Shown one piece after another: positions 1 to 8,297 of a DNA stretch of 40,583 bases. The notes beneath the pieces are model-generated. The model made no database searches. It was not told where the DNA came from and saw only the letters and a program-made list of their open reading frames with translations. The stretch spans positions 1 through 40,583 of the forward strand of contig JAEWRI010000048.1 of NCBI GenBank assembly GCA_023460085.1, written 5' to 3'. Origin of the DNA: Bacillota bacterium. Lineage in GTDB: Bacteria > Bacillota > Clostridia > Christensenellales > SZUA-584. The position numbers and the translations under genes are program-made. The first letter of the stretch is position 1, and every line of letters starts with the position of its first letter.

Positions 1-13
1 TTGACCTCCTTTT
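1..13 (-). promoter_or_regulatory. Ribosome binding site of a gene starting beyond the left edge
   Basis: Read on the minus strand the first bases are AAAAGGAGGTCAA, a near-perfect Shine-Dalgarno sequence. No start codon follows inside the window, so a minus-strand gene probably begins just outside it. Nothing can be said about its product. Confidence 0.5.
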
Positions 14-94
14 GATTTTACTTTCGCGGCTGCTAGACCGCTTTCAGTATATCAAAGGGAGTTTTCTTCTCCATAGCTTAAGCCTTTTGGAACT

Positions 95-111
95 CCCCGG
101 CATAGCCGGGG
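95..111 (+). terminator. GC-rich hairpin, possible plus-strand terminator
   Basis: A perfect 7-bp stem, CCCCGGC and GCCGGGG, is closed by an ATA loop and followed on the plus strand by GGTTTTC. It could terminate plus-strand transcription or be a stable structure in the leader of the minus-strand gene beyond the left edge. No plus-strand gene is visible upstream within the window. Confidence 0.4.
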
Positions 112-120
112 GTTTTCGAA

Positions 121-157
121 TACAAAAAAGGCGGTTACTTCCGCCCTTTTTGTATTT
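121..157 (-). terminator. Intrinsic terminator after the cotJC 3' segment
   Basis: A 14-bp stem with one mismatch (121-134 paired with 141-154) and a six-base loop ends in a T-run on the minus strand. It begins 8 bases after the cotJC stop codon, so it is the natural end of the cotJ operon. No terminator exists between the ABC ATPase stop at 377 and this point, so in the integrated state it probably also ends the large sugar operon. The stem is symmetrical enough to work on both strands. Confidence 0.85.
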
Positions 158-161
158 TTGA

Positions 162-359
162 TTATTTCTTACCCATATTCGGAGCGCTGAAACGCTTCTT
201 GTTGCCCAGGTAATCCTGCACATGGCGAAGCGATTCTCCAAAGCGCTGAAAATGAACGATCTCTCTCTCCCTCAAAAACTTCAAAGGCTCTACGACATCC
301 GGGTCATCCGCCATGTTGATGAGGTATTCATAAGTAGAACGCGCCTTCTGTTCTGCTGC
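162..359 (-). CDS. cotJC: cotJC 3' segment (C-terminal part of split spore-coat Mn catalase)
   Basis: Minus-strand translation ending at the stop codon at 162-164 gives the last 63 residues of a CotJC-type manganese catalase. It contains AEQKARSTYEYLI near the junction, then DPDVVEPLKFLREREIVHF and a lysine-rich end. The ExxH motif in EREIVH supplies the last histidine ligand of the family's di-manganese site. There is no start codon or ribosome binding site. Upstream the frame runs past the 8-bp core at 352-359 into unrelated sequence that reads the end of the ABC ATPase gene in another frame. Joined at the core to the 5' segment at 30404-30810 it would give a 198-residue protein, close to the usual CotJC length (about 190). 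It is intact and in frame, so I read it as half of a rearrangeable gene rather than a decayed remnant. Confidence 0.93.
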   Translation of the reverse strand, partial: AAEQKARSTYEYLINMADDPDVVEPLKFLREREIVHFQRFGESLRHVQDYLGNKKRFSAPNMGKK

Positions 360-376
360 GATGCTGTAAGCGCAAC
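329..376 (-). other. Left recombination junction (attL/attR-type site) of the cotJC element
   Basis: The 8-bp core GCAGCAGA (minus strand, 352-359) separates a B-type half (329-351, cotJC coding sequence) from a P-type half (354-376) inside the element. The P half begins with GTTGCGC and contains CAGCATC. It is an inverted, 19 of 23 identical copy of the arm at 30381-30403. The central GA dinucleotide falls at 353-352. The arm abuts the stop codon of the ABC ATPase gene at 377-379. Confidence 0.85.
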
Positions 377-1555
377 CTATCCCAGCAGGTTTTTGCCTGT
401 CGCCGGGTCAAAAAGATGCGCCAGCTCTCCGGAAAACCCGATGCGAACCTCTCCCGACAATGGCGCGCCTGCCCCTAGCCCGGTGGTGGGAATGCGCAGC
501 ACCGCGTCCTTGCCCTGCGTGCTTACGTGCACGTAAGTCTCGCTGCCCATCATCTCGCTCACATCCACCGTGGCGGGGATGCCGCCCTCCGGCAGTATGG
601 TCAGATGTTCGGGCCGGATGCCCAGCGTGATTTCCATGCTTTCCCGGTCTGCGGCAGCCAGTACGGCGCATGCCGCTTCCGGCAGCAAGACGCGGTAGCC
701 GCCCAGCTCCACCTCGTACCCATTGACGGCGCGCAGCAGCTTCGCGCTGAAGAAGTTCATCTGCGGCGTACCGATGAAGCCCGCGACGAACAGGTTGGCC
801 GGGTGGTGGAACACCTCACGCGGCGTCCCTATCTGCTGTATGAAGCCATCTTTCATGACCACGATGCGATCCCCCAGCGTCATCGCCTCCGTCTGGTCGT
901 GGGTGACGTAAACGAACGTGGTGTCGACGCTCTGGTGCAGCTTGATCAATTCCGCACGCATCTGGTTGCGCAGCTTTGCGTCCAGGTTGGACAGCGGCTC
1001 GTCCATGAGAAATACCTTCGGGTTGCGCACAATGGCGCGGCCGATGGCGACGCGCTGGCGCTGCCCGCCCGAAAGCGCCTTGGGTCTGCGCCGCAGCAGC
1101 TCCGTAATGCCGAGGATGTCGGCGGCTTCGCGCACCTTGCGGTCGATCTCCGGCTTGGGGACCTTGCGCATTTTGAGCGCAAAGGCCATGTTATCATACA
1201 CCGTCATATGGGGATACAGCGCGTAATTCTGAAACACCATCGCGATATCGCGATCCATCGCGGGAACGTTGTTCATCAGCGTACCGCCGATGCAAAGCTC
1301 TCCCTCGGTGATCTCCTCCAGCCCCGCTATCATACGCAGCGTGGTGGACTTCCCGCAGCCCGAAGGCCCCACCAGCACGATAAACTCCTTGTCCGCAATC
1401 TCAAGACTGAACTGCTGCACCGCGACGACGCCTTTGCTGGTGACTTCAAGGTTGGCCTTCTCTTCCGCCTCTTCTTTATCGGCGCGCCTGCCCCGTTTGC
1501 TCTCCGCGCTGACCGGGAACACCTTCTTGATATCCTTTAAAATGACATCCGCCAT
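377..1555 (-). CDS. Sugar ABC importer ATPase, UgpC/MsmX/MalK-like
   Basis: This 392-residue protein is the nucleotide-binding subunit of a CUT1-type carbohydrate importer and hydrolyses ATP at the inner face of the membrane. Walker A (GPSGCGKST) is at residues 63-71, LSGGQ at 161-165 and Walker B (VFLMDEP) at 181-187. The H-loop histidine is in YVTHDQTEAM, and a TOBE-like regulatory domain occupies the last 130 residues. A charged Lys/Glu/Arg-rich insertion of about 25 residues follows the first strand (about 16-40), a feature I associate with clostridial UgpC-like ATPases. It is the last gene of the long operon starting at 14601 and probably serves the permeases at 2420-4222. Its stop codon abuts the attachment arm at the left end of the element. 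Such ATPases often serve several importers, so exact substrate assignment is inference. Confidence 0.93.
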   Translation of the reverse strand: MADVILKDIKKVFPVSAESKRGRRADKEEAEEKANLEVTSKGVVAVQQFSLEIADKEFIVLVGPSGCGKSTTLRMIAGLEEITEGELCIGGTLMNNVPAMDRDIAMVFQNYALYPHMTVYDNMAFALKMRKVPKPEIDRKVREAADILGITELLRRRPKALSGGQRQRVAIGRAIVRNPKVFLMDEPLSNLDAKLRNQMRAELIKLHQSVDTTFVYVTHDQTEAMTLGDRIVVMKDGFIQQIGTPREVFHHPANLFVAGFIGTPQMNFFSAKLLRAVNGYEVELGGYRVLLPEAACAVLAAADRESMEITLGIRPEHLTILPEGGIPATVDVSEMMGSETYVHVSTQGKDAVLRIPTTGLGAGAPLSGEVRIGFSGELAHLFDPATGKNLLG

Positions 1556-1632
1556 AATCTCAAGGCCGCAGCGTCAGTTTTCCGCGCCGCCGGGGCCATA
1601 CCTCCTTTATGTTTTGCGCGCCGCCGCGCCGC

Positions 1633-2382
1633 TCAGCGCAGCCGGTTTCGGTATTCGTTGGCGCTGACGCCCTCAATCTTCTTGAACACGCGGGAGAAAT
1701 GCCCGATATCGGCATACCCCACGCGCTCGCAGATATCAGTGATCTTCAGGCTGGGGTTCTCCAGCAGTTTCCTGGATTCCCGGATACGCGCCGCGTTGAT
1801 TAAATCGTAAAAGCTCTTGTCGGTGTGCTTGTTGAGCAGCTTGGAGAGATGCCACTGGGAAACGTAACAGTGATCGGCAATCTCCTGCAGCGTCAGCTTC
1901 TCCGCGAAATGCTCGTCGATGAATGCGAGCGCCTGCCGTACGATAAAGCTGTTGGCGCAGCGCTGATCGTCCTGCGCTTCTTCCTCCGGTTTATCGGCGT
2001 CGCGCGCCTTGTCGAGGTTGGCCAGCATCACGCGCAGCGCCTCGTTGATCTCGTCCATACGCGAGGGCTTCAGCAGCAGGCGCGTCACGCCAAGGCGCAC
2101 CGCCTCCTGCGCGTACTCAAAATCCCGGTAGCCCGTGAGCACCGTTATTTGCATGTCGGGAAATTCGCTGCGAAGCCCCGCAAGCATCGTCATGCCGTCC
2201 GTATCGGGCATCTTGATATCGGTGAATATGATGTCGGGCGCGTGCGCGCGGATCGCTCTGGAGCCCTCCTCCGCGTTGAACGCGGTGTCCACAACCTCGC
2301 AGCCGAACCCCGCCCAATCCACAACCTTTTTCAGGCCCTCCACGATGATCAGCTCATCGTCGATCAGCACAACCTTATACAT
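1633..2382 (-). CDS. YesN-type response regulator with AraC DNA-binding domain
   Basis: This 249-residue response regulator has an N-terminal receiver domain with the acidic pair DD at residues 8-9, the phospho-acceptor aspartate D55 in FTDIKMPD, and the conserved lysine region near LLLKPSR. Two AraC-type helix-turn-helix motifs follow in the last 100 residues (AEKLTLQEIADHCYVSQWHL and SLKITDICERVGYADIGHF). GGAGGCGGT directly before the start supports the chosen ATG. It pairs with the YesM-like kinase at 5764-7500, with the importer genes lying between them. This is a common clostridial arrangement in which the pair activates the operon in response to an external sugar. Binding sites were not identified. 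Confidence 0.93.
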   Translation of the reverse strand: MYKVVLIDDELIIVEGLKKVVDWAGFGCEVVDTAFNAEEGSRAIRAHAPDIIFTDIKMPDTDGMTMLAGLRSEFPDMQITVLTGYRDFEYAQEAVRLGVTRLLLKPSRMDEINEALRVMLANLDKARDADKPEEEAQDDQRCANSFIVRQALAFIDEHFAEKLTLQEIADHCYVSQWHLSKLLNKHTDKSFYDLINAARIRESRKLLENPSLKITDICERVGYADIGHFSRVFKKIEGVSANEYRNRLR

Positions 2383-2419
2383 ACCGCCTCCGGATTTATC
2401 GGTGAACTCCCTGTCTATA

Positions 2420-3313
2420 TTACCCTTTCAGCGCACCCACCGTAAGCCCTTTGATGATATTTTTCTGCAGTATGACATATACCACCAGCACCGGCACCAC
2501 CACCAGCACCACCGAAGCCGCCATCAGGCCGTAGTTGACGCCCGCCTGAGAGCTGATCTCGTTAAGCAGCAGCGTAATCGTCCGCTCGTCCGGGTACCGA
2601 AGGAAGAACATCTGTGTAAACAGATCGTTGTACGACCAGAGGAACGTGAATATGGCCACCGTCGCGAAGGACGGACGCGCCACCGGCATGATGATCTTGA
2701 AATAGATGCTGACCGGCCTGCACCCGTCGAGATACGCGGACTCCTCTATCTCGACAGGGATCGATCGGATGAACCCCATCAGCACGATAATCGAGAACGA
2801 CAGGTTGCCCGCAATCTGCGGCAATATCACCGAAAGCAATGCGAGCCAGCGGTTGCCGGTGCTCGCGATGCCCATCATCGCCTCCAGACGGAACACCGGA
2901 ATGATCGTCGAGAATATGGGGAACATCATGCTCGCAATCACTAGGCCGTACACGATTTTTTTACCCCGGAAATTGTACCGCACAAGGCCGTATGCCGCGA
3001 GCCCGGCCAGCACGATCACGACCACCGTCACCGCAAGCGAAACCAGCAAACTGTTCGTGTACGCGCTCACAAAGTCGGAGCGATCCGCCGCAGTATTATA
3101 GTTGTCAAGCGTAAAGCTGTCCGTCCAGGGCCACGGTATCGAAAACGAATCGGACCGGATTTCGCCCTTCAGCCGGAACGAGTTGATGATTACCCACAGG
3201 AAAGGATACACCGTGGTGATGCCCCACGCGGAGAGCAATATATATGTCAGTACGCGGGAGGGCGAGAACCTTCCCCGGCGCTTTATGGGCGCCGACGCCG
3301 TCTTCTTCTTCAT
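2420..3313 (-). CDS. Sugar ABC importer permease, MalG/LacG type
   Basis: This inner-membrane permease of 297 residues belongs to the CUT1 family and should have six membrane segments. The first is around residues 18-40 after a lysine/arginine-rich cytoplasmic start. The conserved coupling loop reads EESAYLDGCRPVSIYFKIIMP near residue 195, where the ATPase docks. It is preceded by GGGGGAAAG as ribosome binding site and begins 18 bases after the partner permease. With the gene at 3332 it should form the translocation channel for the sugar delivered by the lipoprotein at 4306. The disaccharide substrate is inferred only from the operon enzymes. Confidence 0.93.
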   Translation of the reverse strand: MKKKTASAPIKRRGRFSPSRVLTYILLSAWGITTVYPFLWVIINSFRLKGEIRSDSFSIPWPWTDSFTLDNYNTAADRSDFVSAYTNSLLVSLAVTVVVIVLAGLAAYGLVRYNFRGKKIVYGLVIASMMFPIFSTIIPVFRLEAMMGIASTGNRWLALLSVILPQIAGNLSFSIIVLMGFIRSIPVEIEESAYLDGCRPVSIYFKIIMPVARPSFATVAIFTFLWSYNDLFTQMFFLRYPDERTITLLLNEISSQAGVNYGLMAASVVLVVVPVLVVYVILQKNIIKGLTVGALKG

Positions 3314-3331
3314 CGTCTTTCCCCCTCTCCC

Positions 3332-4222
3332 TCAATAGTCCTTCTGTTTGAAAACCTTGTTGGCTACGAGCGCAAATATGACGCCCATCACCACAATCAG
3401 CACCGCGATGGCCGATGCGTAATCCACGTCGCCGCGGATAAACGCCTGATTGTACATATAAGTGCCCAGCAGCCAGGATTGATCCATCGGTATCCCCTGC
3501 CCCATCATCACCCACGGCAGGTCAAATACCTTCAGCGCGCCGGTGATGCCCAGCACAAGACACGTAAAAAGCACATTGCGAAGCAGCGGCAGCGTGATAT
3601 ACCACGTGCGCCTGAAGCCCTTCGCGCCGTCCAGCTCCGCCGCCTCGTAAACCTCGGTGGAGATGTTGTTGAGCCCCGTGACGATGATAACGAAATAGAA
3701 GCCTACGTACTGCCACATCACCGGCGTAAGCATCGTCCCGAGAAAGTGCTGCCCATCCTTCCAGTCGATGTTCCCGGTCGCGCCGAACCAGTTCTGCAGC
3801 ATCTGATTGAGCATGCCGCCCTTGAACAGGAATATCAGGTTGAACATCAGGCCCAGCGCCGTCGCGCTGATGACAATAGGGAAGAAGTACACCGTGCGGA
3901 ACAGCTTCGCCCCCGCCTTGATTCGGTCCACCAGCAGCGCCAGAACGAGCGCGATGCCTACCTGAAATACGATGGTGCAGCCTGTCAGTATCAGCGAGTT
4001 CTTGATCGCCGTCAGCATGTTCTTATCCTGAAACATCTTCGTGAAGTCCGAATACCACGGCTCATTCACACCGGTGGCGGCGGTGCCGAGACCGGAGATG
4101 TTGAGGAAGCTGTTGATGATGTTCTGCACGAACGGGTAGAACAGAAACACGGCTAAGAACGCGAAGGCCGGTATCAGAAACAACAGCAGCGGAGTCTTTT
4201 TTTTGTACAACGGCGAATTCAT
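3332..4222 (-). CDS. Sugar ABC importer permease, MalF/LacF type
   Basis: This permease of about 296 residues forms the other half of the CUT1 channel. The start MNSPLYKKKT at 4222 is chosen because GAGG lies nine bases upstream; an upstream ATG at 4282 lacks a good site and falls in the intergenic hairpin. A first membrane segment follows the lysine-rich start, and the EAA-type loop reads EAAELDGAKGFRRTWYITLP. It sits between the binding protein and the second permease, the usual order for this family. Confidence in the family is high; the substrate is inferred from context. Confidence 0.92.
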   Translation of the reverse strand: MNSPLYKKKTPLLLFLIPAFAFLAVFLFYPFVQNIINSFLNISGLGTAATGVNEPWYSDFTKMFQDKNMLTAIKNSLILTGCTIVFQVGIALVLALLVDRIKAGAKLFRTVYFFPIVISATALGLMFNLIFLFKGGMLNQMLQNWFGATGNIDWKDGQHFLGTMLTPVMWQYVGFYFVIIVTGLNNISTEVYEAAELDGAKGFRRTWYITLPLLRNVLFTCLVLGITGALKVFDLPWVMMGQGIPMDQSWLLGTYMYNQAFIRGDVDYASAIAVLIVVMGVIFALVANKVFKQKDY

Positions 4223-4254
4223 AGCGACCGCCTCACAGTTTTTTGGTTGAAATA

Positions 4255-4278
4255 AGGGGCCACCCGGGGGCAGCCCCT
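4255..4278 (-). promoter_or_regulatory. Intergenic hairpin between binding-protein and permease genes
   Basis: AGGGGCCACCC (4255-4265, plus strand) pairs with GGGCAGCCCCT (4268-4278), giving an 11-bp imperfect stem between the lipoprotein and first permease genes. Such structures often stabilise the upstream binding-protein message or attenuate the downstream permeases. There is only a weak T-rich tail, so partial termination or RNA stabilisation is more likely than full termination. Confidence 0.55.
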
Positions 4279-4305
4279 CCATTCATCGTATGTGTACTAC
4301 TTACT

Positions 4306-5634
4306 TCAGTTTAAAGCCAGTGCGGAGGTGATTGCGTCCGCCGGAGTCATGCCGCCCGTGACGATGTTCTTCACGTTGGCAAACAGGTCGCCACGTGCTT
4401 CGGAGGTCATCAGATCCTGCGCCGCGCCCACAAGGCTCGTTACACCGGCGCACATATCCGCAGCCGACTGCTGGAGCTCGTTGAGGCCCGCCGGAGACGC
4501 GCCGTTCTTCAGCGCCGTCACTTCGGTGGTTACAAACGTGGACATCACTTCGTCGCTCGTCATGTATTCCACAAACTTCACTGCCGCTTCACGCTTGGCG
4601 GGATCTTCCCACGCCTTGCGGGTGATGTAGTAGCCCATCGAGATGCCGCCGATGATGTCGGTCGCCTTGCGCTCGCCCTTGCCCGGCACGTATGCCAGCG
4701 CGTAGTCGCCCAGATGGTCTCCCGCGTTCTCTGTGAAGAAGCCGACCTTCCAGGAGCCGTCAATCAGGAACGCTGCGTCGCCGTCGATCATCAGCTGGCA
4801 GGTCTCCGCGTCGGTCGCGGTCAGCGTGTTCTCCGGCAGGTAGCCGAGGTCGTAAAGCTGCTTCAGGTCTTCAAAGCCATTGGCCCAGATTTCGCCGGTC
4901 GCATCCGTCGCGGAAGCCGGGATATCCAGATGGTTGGCCGTGTTGCCGTTGTTGTATGTCGTGAATTCGAACCAGTAGTGCGGAACTTCCTGCAGCGAAA
5001 CCGCAACCGGAGTGTAGCCCGCGGTCTTAATCTTCTCGCAGTCGGTCAGGAACTGCTCCCAGGTGTAGTCGGCGCCCGGCATCGCAACGCCCGCGGCTTC
5101 GAGAACGGCCTTGTTAACGAACAGGCTTTCCCAGTAACCGGTGGACGGAAGCGCGTAAACCGTATCGTTCACAGAAGAAGGAACCAGCATGTCGTCTTTC
5201 ATGTTGCTGCCGTAGTCCGGATACTCGGCGCGGATCTCATCCAGAGAAACCACCTTGTCGGCCTCGATGATGGGGTCGGAGTCGGAACCCAGGAAGTAGA
5301 ACAGCACGTCGGGCTCGGTGCCAGCTTCAAAGTCCGCCATGACCTTGGCCTTCCACTCTTCGTTGGAAGTGGCGGAGTCGTCCTGTACGGAATTGCCTGT
5401 AGCCGCTTCGTAGCCTGCAATCGCGTTCTCGTAGTTGCCGCGGTTGCCGTCGTCGCCGCCGTACGAGGTCACAACCGTGATCTCTACCGGGGAAGCGGTG
5501 TCGACGCTGGCGCTGGCCGAAGCCTGTCCGGATGTTTCCGGTGCGCTGGCAGACTCGCCGGCCTTTTCGCCGCAGCCCGCAAACGCGGCCAGCACCATGA
5601 CGAGAACCAACACCAATGCAATGGTCTTCTTCAT
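4306..5634 (-). CDS. Extracellular sugar-binding lipoprotein of ABC importer
   Basis: This 442-residue family-1 solute-binding protein has a lipoprotein signal peptide. The chosen start gives MKKT, a hydrophobic stretch, then LAAFAGC with the lipidated cysteine at residue 21, followed by a Ser/Ala/Glu-rich linker. GGAGG stands upstream of this ATG. The mature part shows family features such as DDGNRGNYENAIAGYEAATG near the start and FLIDGSWKVG in the second lobe. It should hold an oligosaccharide outside the membrane and pass it to the permeases at 2420 and 3332. Enzymes in the same operon suggest chitobiose or a related GlcNAc disaccharide; this is inference. Confidence 0.93.
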   Translation of the reverse strand: MKKTIALVLVLVMVLAAFAGCGEKAGESASAPETSGQASASASVDTASPVEITVVTSYGGDDGNRGNYENAIAGYEAATGNSVQDDSATSNEEWKAKVMADFEAGTEPDVLFYFLGSDSDPIIEADKVVSLDEIRAEYPDYGSNMKDDMLVPSSVNDTVYALPSTGYWESLFVNKAVLEAAGVAMPGADYTWEQFLTDCEKIKTAGYTPVAVSLQEVPHYWFEFTTYNNGNTANHLDIPASATDATGEIWANGFEDLKQLYDLGYLPENTLTATDAETCQLMIDGDAAFLIDGSWKVGFFTENAGDHLGDYALAYVPGKGERKATDIIGGISMGYYITRKAWEDPAKREAAVKFVEYMTSDEVMSTFVTTEVTALKNGASPAGLNELQQSAADMCAGVTSLVGAAQDLMTSEARGDLFANVKNIVTGGMTPADAITSALALN

Positions 5635-5671
5635 CTTGCTATTTCCTCCATAATTATTGATAAGTAGGTCA

Positions 5672-5764
5672 GTGGGCAAAACCCTGCCCTGCGTAATATT
5701 ATAAAAGTATCCGGGGATGTACACATAGAGCCGCAATTGTGGTTTGTTGCACAGGATTGCCCAC
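5672..5764 (-). promoter_or_regulatory. Intergenic region with inverted repeat and -10 element before the binding-protein gene
   Basis: The space between the kinase and binding-protein genes holds GTGGGCAA (5672-5679) and its inverted copy TTGCCCAC (5757-5764). A TATAAT hexamer on the minus strand (5698-5703) lies between them, but no good -35 is seen at normal spacing. An internal promoter for the transporter genes, possibly activated by the AraC-type regulator, is plausible but unproven. Confidence 0.35.
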
Positions 5765-7500
5765 TATTGTTCCATTTCCACGTGCGGAATCACAATCCGT
5801 GCCAGAACACGCTTCTCCGCCGACTGGGCGATCGTCAGCCCGCCTTCCTCGCCGTAAAGGATTTTAAGCCTGCGATTCACGTTGCGGATTCCCACATACT
5901 CGCGCCCTTCCTCTCCCTCGGAATCGGCATCGCCGCCCAGCAGACGGGCTACATTTTTCCGGTCTTTCTCCGACATGCTGCCGTCGTTCTCCACCTCGAG
6001 CACGAGCGTAGCCTCCCGCATTGCGGTGCGGATCACAATCTCGCCCTTCTTGCGGTTTGCGACGCCGTGTTCGTAGGCGTTCTCCACGATGGGCTGGAGT
6101 ATGAGGCAGGGCACCAGCGCCTTCAGCGTTTCAGGGCCAATCTCCTTGCGGACGGAAAGCCTGTCCCCCAGCCGCTCGGAGAGTATATACAGGTACGCGT
6201 CCGCGTAGACGAGCTCCTGCTCCACCGTGCCGCGCGCGCGCCCGCCGCGCGCCGTCGCCGCGTCCAGCATCGTAGAAAGCGCCTCTATCATGCGGTGCAC
6301 CTTGGTATCCCCCGACATCCGTGCCGACCACGCGATGGCCTCCAGCGTATTGTTGAGGAAGTGCGGGTTGATTTGAGAGCGCAGCGCCTTCACGCGCGCG
6401 TCCTGCAGCGCCAGCTGCTCCTCATAATTGCGCTCAAACTGCACCTTCAGCTGCTCCGACATGCCGTTGAACCGCTCCGTCAGGTAGCGGAATTCGCGGC
6501 TTCCGGGCAGTACGCCCACCGTATAGCCGCGCTCGCCCGATTCCATATGCCCCGCCGCGTCGACGAGCGCATCCAAAGGCCGCGCGACATAATGATAGTA
6601 TGCCCAAATGACAAACAGGAAAAGCAGCGCGCCGAATATCGCCATCCAGGGCATCATATGCGCGAAGTCGGGCAGCTCGTCCGTCAGGCTGGCGCTGTCC
6701 GAAACCACGCCCAGGCGCAGCGTATGCCCAGAGAATGCCGCGGAACGCTGCACGGTATAGCTGCCGCTTTCGGAATCATACCACAGTCCGTCTTTATCCT
6801 GCGCGGGCGCAGTGCCCTCGCCGATGACCGCATACTCACTGTCGTCGATACCCACAACGGCCTGCTCCACCCAGACGATGCTGCGGATGCTCTCGAAGAG
6901 CGTTTCTTCGTTGCAGGCCATGATAAGCACCGCGAAAGGCTGAAAGCGGCTGTCCATGATGTTGCGTATCATATACAGCCCCTGCTCGGTCTGTATGAAG
7001 CGGATGCCGGTTCCCAGATCGGAGGAGATGCCCTGCACCTGTTCGTGGATGTACTTCTTATAATTGAAAAGGCTGTTGAGCTCGCCGGAATCCGTGCGGT
7101 TGTACACATAGTAGATGGTGTCCGGTGAGGAGGTCAGAAACATGAATGTGGCGTAGAAGCTGGGATCGTAGCCGTACTGCAGGCGCAGGTACGCGGTAAC
7201 GGTGCTGTAGAGCGTCACGCTGTCGCCGTCAGTTTGGTACTGCCGGTAGGCGTCGCTCAATATATCGTTGTAAGACGATGCGCGGGACGAGGACATGGCC
7301 CGTTCAATGTTGTCGCGGGTCTGGTCAAACGCGTTGTCGACACTGGTCGCCACGGTATCGCGGATGCGCTCCTGCACGTTGTTGGAAATGGCGCTGCTCG
7401 AATAGAGCAAAATTACGCTGATAGGTACAATCCAGCATATCGCCATGATGGCGATGAGCCCCCACTTCAGCGAAAACCCGCGTTTCCCTGCGCTCCGCAT
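5764..7500 (-). CDS. YesM-type sensor histidine kinase
   Basis: This 578-residue membrane kinase has a first membrane segment at about residues 14-34, an extracellular sensing region to about 280, a second membrane segment at about 284-302 and a HAMP-like linker. The His_kinase segment QINPHFLNNTLEAI has the phospho-acceptor H380. A C-terminal ATPase domain contains VENAYEHGV and EREYVGIRNVNRRL-like motifs. GGAGGTGA lies just before the ATG. It lies 44 bases after nagB and is the partner of the AraC-type regulator at 1633. The family senses extracellular sugars, directly or through the binding protein. The ligand is not identifiable from sequence. Confidence 0.93.
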   Translation of the reverse strand: MRSAGKRGFSLKWGLIAIMAICWIVPISVILLYSSSAISNNVQERIRDTVATSVDNAFDQTRDNIERAMSSSRASSYNDILSDAYRQYQTDGDSVTLYSTVTAYLRLQYGYDPSFYATFMFLTSSPDTIYYVYNRTDSGELNSLFNYKKYIHEQVQGISSDLGTGIRFIQTEQGLYMIRNIMDSRFQPFAVLIMACNEETLFESIRSIVWVEQAVVGIDDSEYAVIGEGTAPAQDKDGLWYDSESGSYTVQRSAAFSGHTLRLGVVSDSASLTDELPDFAHMMPWMAIFGALLFLFVIWAYYHYVARPLDALVDAAGHMESGERGYTVGVLPGSREFRYLTERFNGMSEQLKVQFERNYEEQLALQDARVKALRSQINPHFLNNTLEAIAWSARMSGDTKVHRMIEALSTMLDAATARGGRARGTVEQELVYADAYLYILSERLGDRLSVRKEIGPETLKALVPCLILQPIVENAYEHGVANRKKGEIVIRTAMREATLVLEVENDGSMSEKDRKNVARLLGGDADSEGEEGREYVGIRNVNRRLKILYGEEGGLTIAQSAEKRVLARIVIPHVEMEQ

Positions 7501-7544
7501 CCTTCACCTCCGGCTTCGGACGCTTATGCGTCCTGATACCTGGA

Positions 7545-8297
7545 TTATAGCATTGCAGCCTGCGTCGTTTCAACCAAAGCGGCCGCCGCACCGTCCGCAA
7601 TCACCGTCACGTCGGGATGCAGCTTCAGCACGGAAGCCGGCACGCGCGGCGTGACGTCGCCCGTCAGCGTGCGCCGAAGGATTTCCGCCTTGCTTTCGCC
7701 CGAGACCAACAGTACGATACGCCGCGCCGCCATGATGTTGCCGATGCCCATGGTGATAGCGCGGGCAGGCACTTTCTCCGGGTCGCCGCCGAAGAAGCGG
7801 GCGTTGGCCAGCCGCGTGCGGCGGGAAATCTCCACCGCGTGCGTGCGCAGCGTGAAAGCCGTTCCCGGCTCGTTGAAGCCGATATGACCGTTGTGGCCGA
7901 TGCCCAGCAGCTGTATATCGATGCCGCCCCAGCACGTAATCGTTTCGTCGTACGCCGCGCAGACAGCGCCAATATCTTCCGCAAGACCGTCCGGCAGGCA
8001 TGCGTTCTCCGGCGCGATATTGATGTGGTCAAACAGCTGCCGCTGCATGAAATAGCGGTAGCTCTGCGGATGCTCCGGCCCAAGTCCCACATACTCGTCC
8101 AGGTTGACGCTGCGCGCCCGGGAGAAATCCGCTTCGCCCGCACGGTACCGCCGCACCAGCTCCGCGTAGAGCGGTATGGGCGTGGAGCCCGTCGCGAGGC
8201 CCAGCACACAGTCCGGCTTGTTTCCTATAGTTTCGCAAAAGAGATCCGCCGCGGCGCGGCCCATCTCCTCCGCGGTCTGTACTACCTTCAGTATCAT
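7545..8297 (-). CDS. nagB: Glucosamine-6-phosphate deaminase NagB
   Basis: This 250-residue enzyme converts glucosamine-6-phosphate to fructose-6-phosphate and ammonia. Family motifs are clear: the phosphate-binding GLATGSTPIPLY, the NLDEYVGLGPEHPQSY segment with the catalytic aspartate, and GIGHNGHIGFNEPG with the histidine pair. Length is normal for the family. The start at 8297 overlaps the nagA stop in an ATGA junction, so translation is probably coupled. It is the last catabolic step before glycolysis in the operon. Confidence 0.97.
   Translation of the reverse strand: MILKVVQTAEEMGRAAADLFCETIGNKPDCVLGLATGSTPIPLYAELVRRYRAGEADFSRARSVNLDEYVGLGPEHPQSYRYFMQRQLFDHINIAPENACLPDGLAEDIGAVCAAYDETITCWGGIDIQLLGIGHNGHIGFNEPGTAFTLRTHAVEISRRTRLANARFFGGDPEKVPARAITMGIGNIMAARRIVLLVSGESKAEILRRTLTGDVTPRVPASVLKLHPDVTVIADGAAAALVETTQAAML

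Noticed and set aside
33..74. 13-codon minus-strand ORF (MEKKTPFDILKAV)
   Set aside because: It could be a leader peptide for the gene beyond the left edge, but it is too short and its ribosome binding site is too weak to call.
5737..7128. Plus-strand frame opposite the sensor kinase
   Set aside because: No family motif or ribosome binding site; the minus strand carries all kinase motifs.
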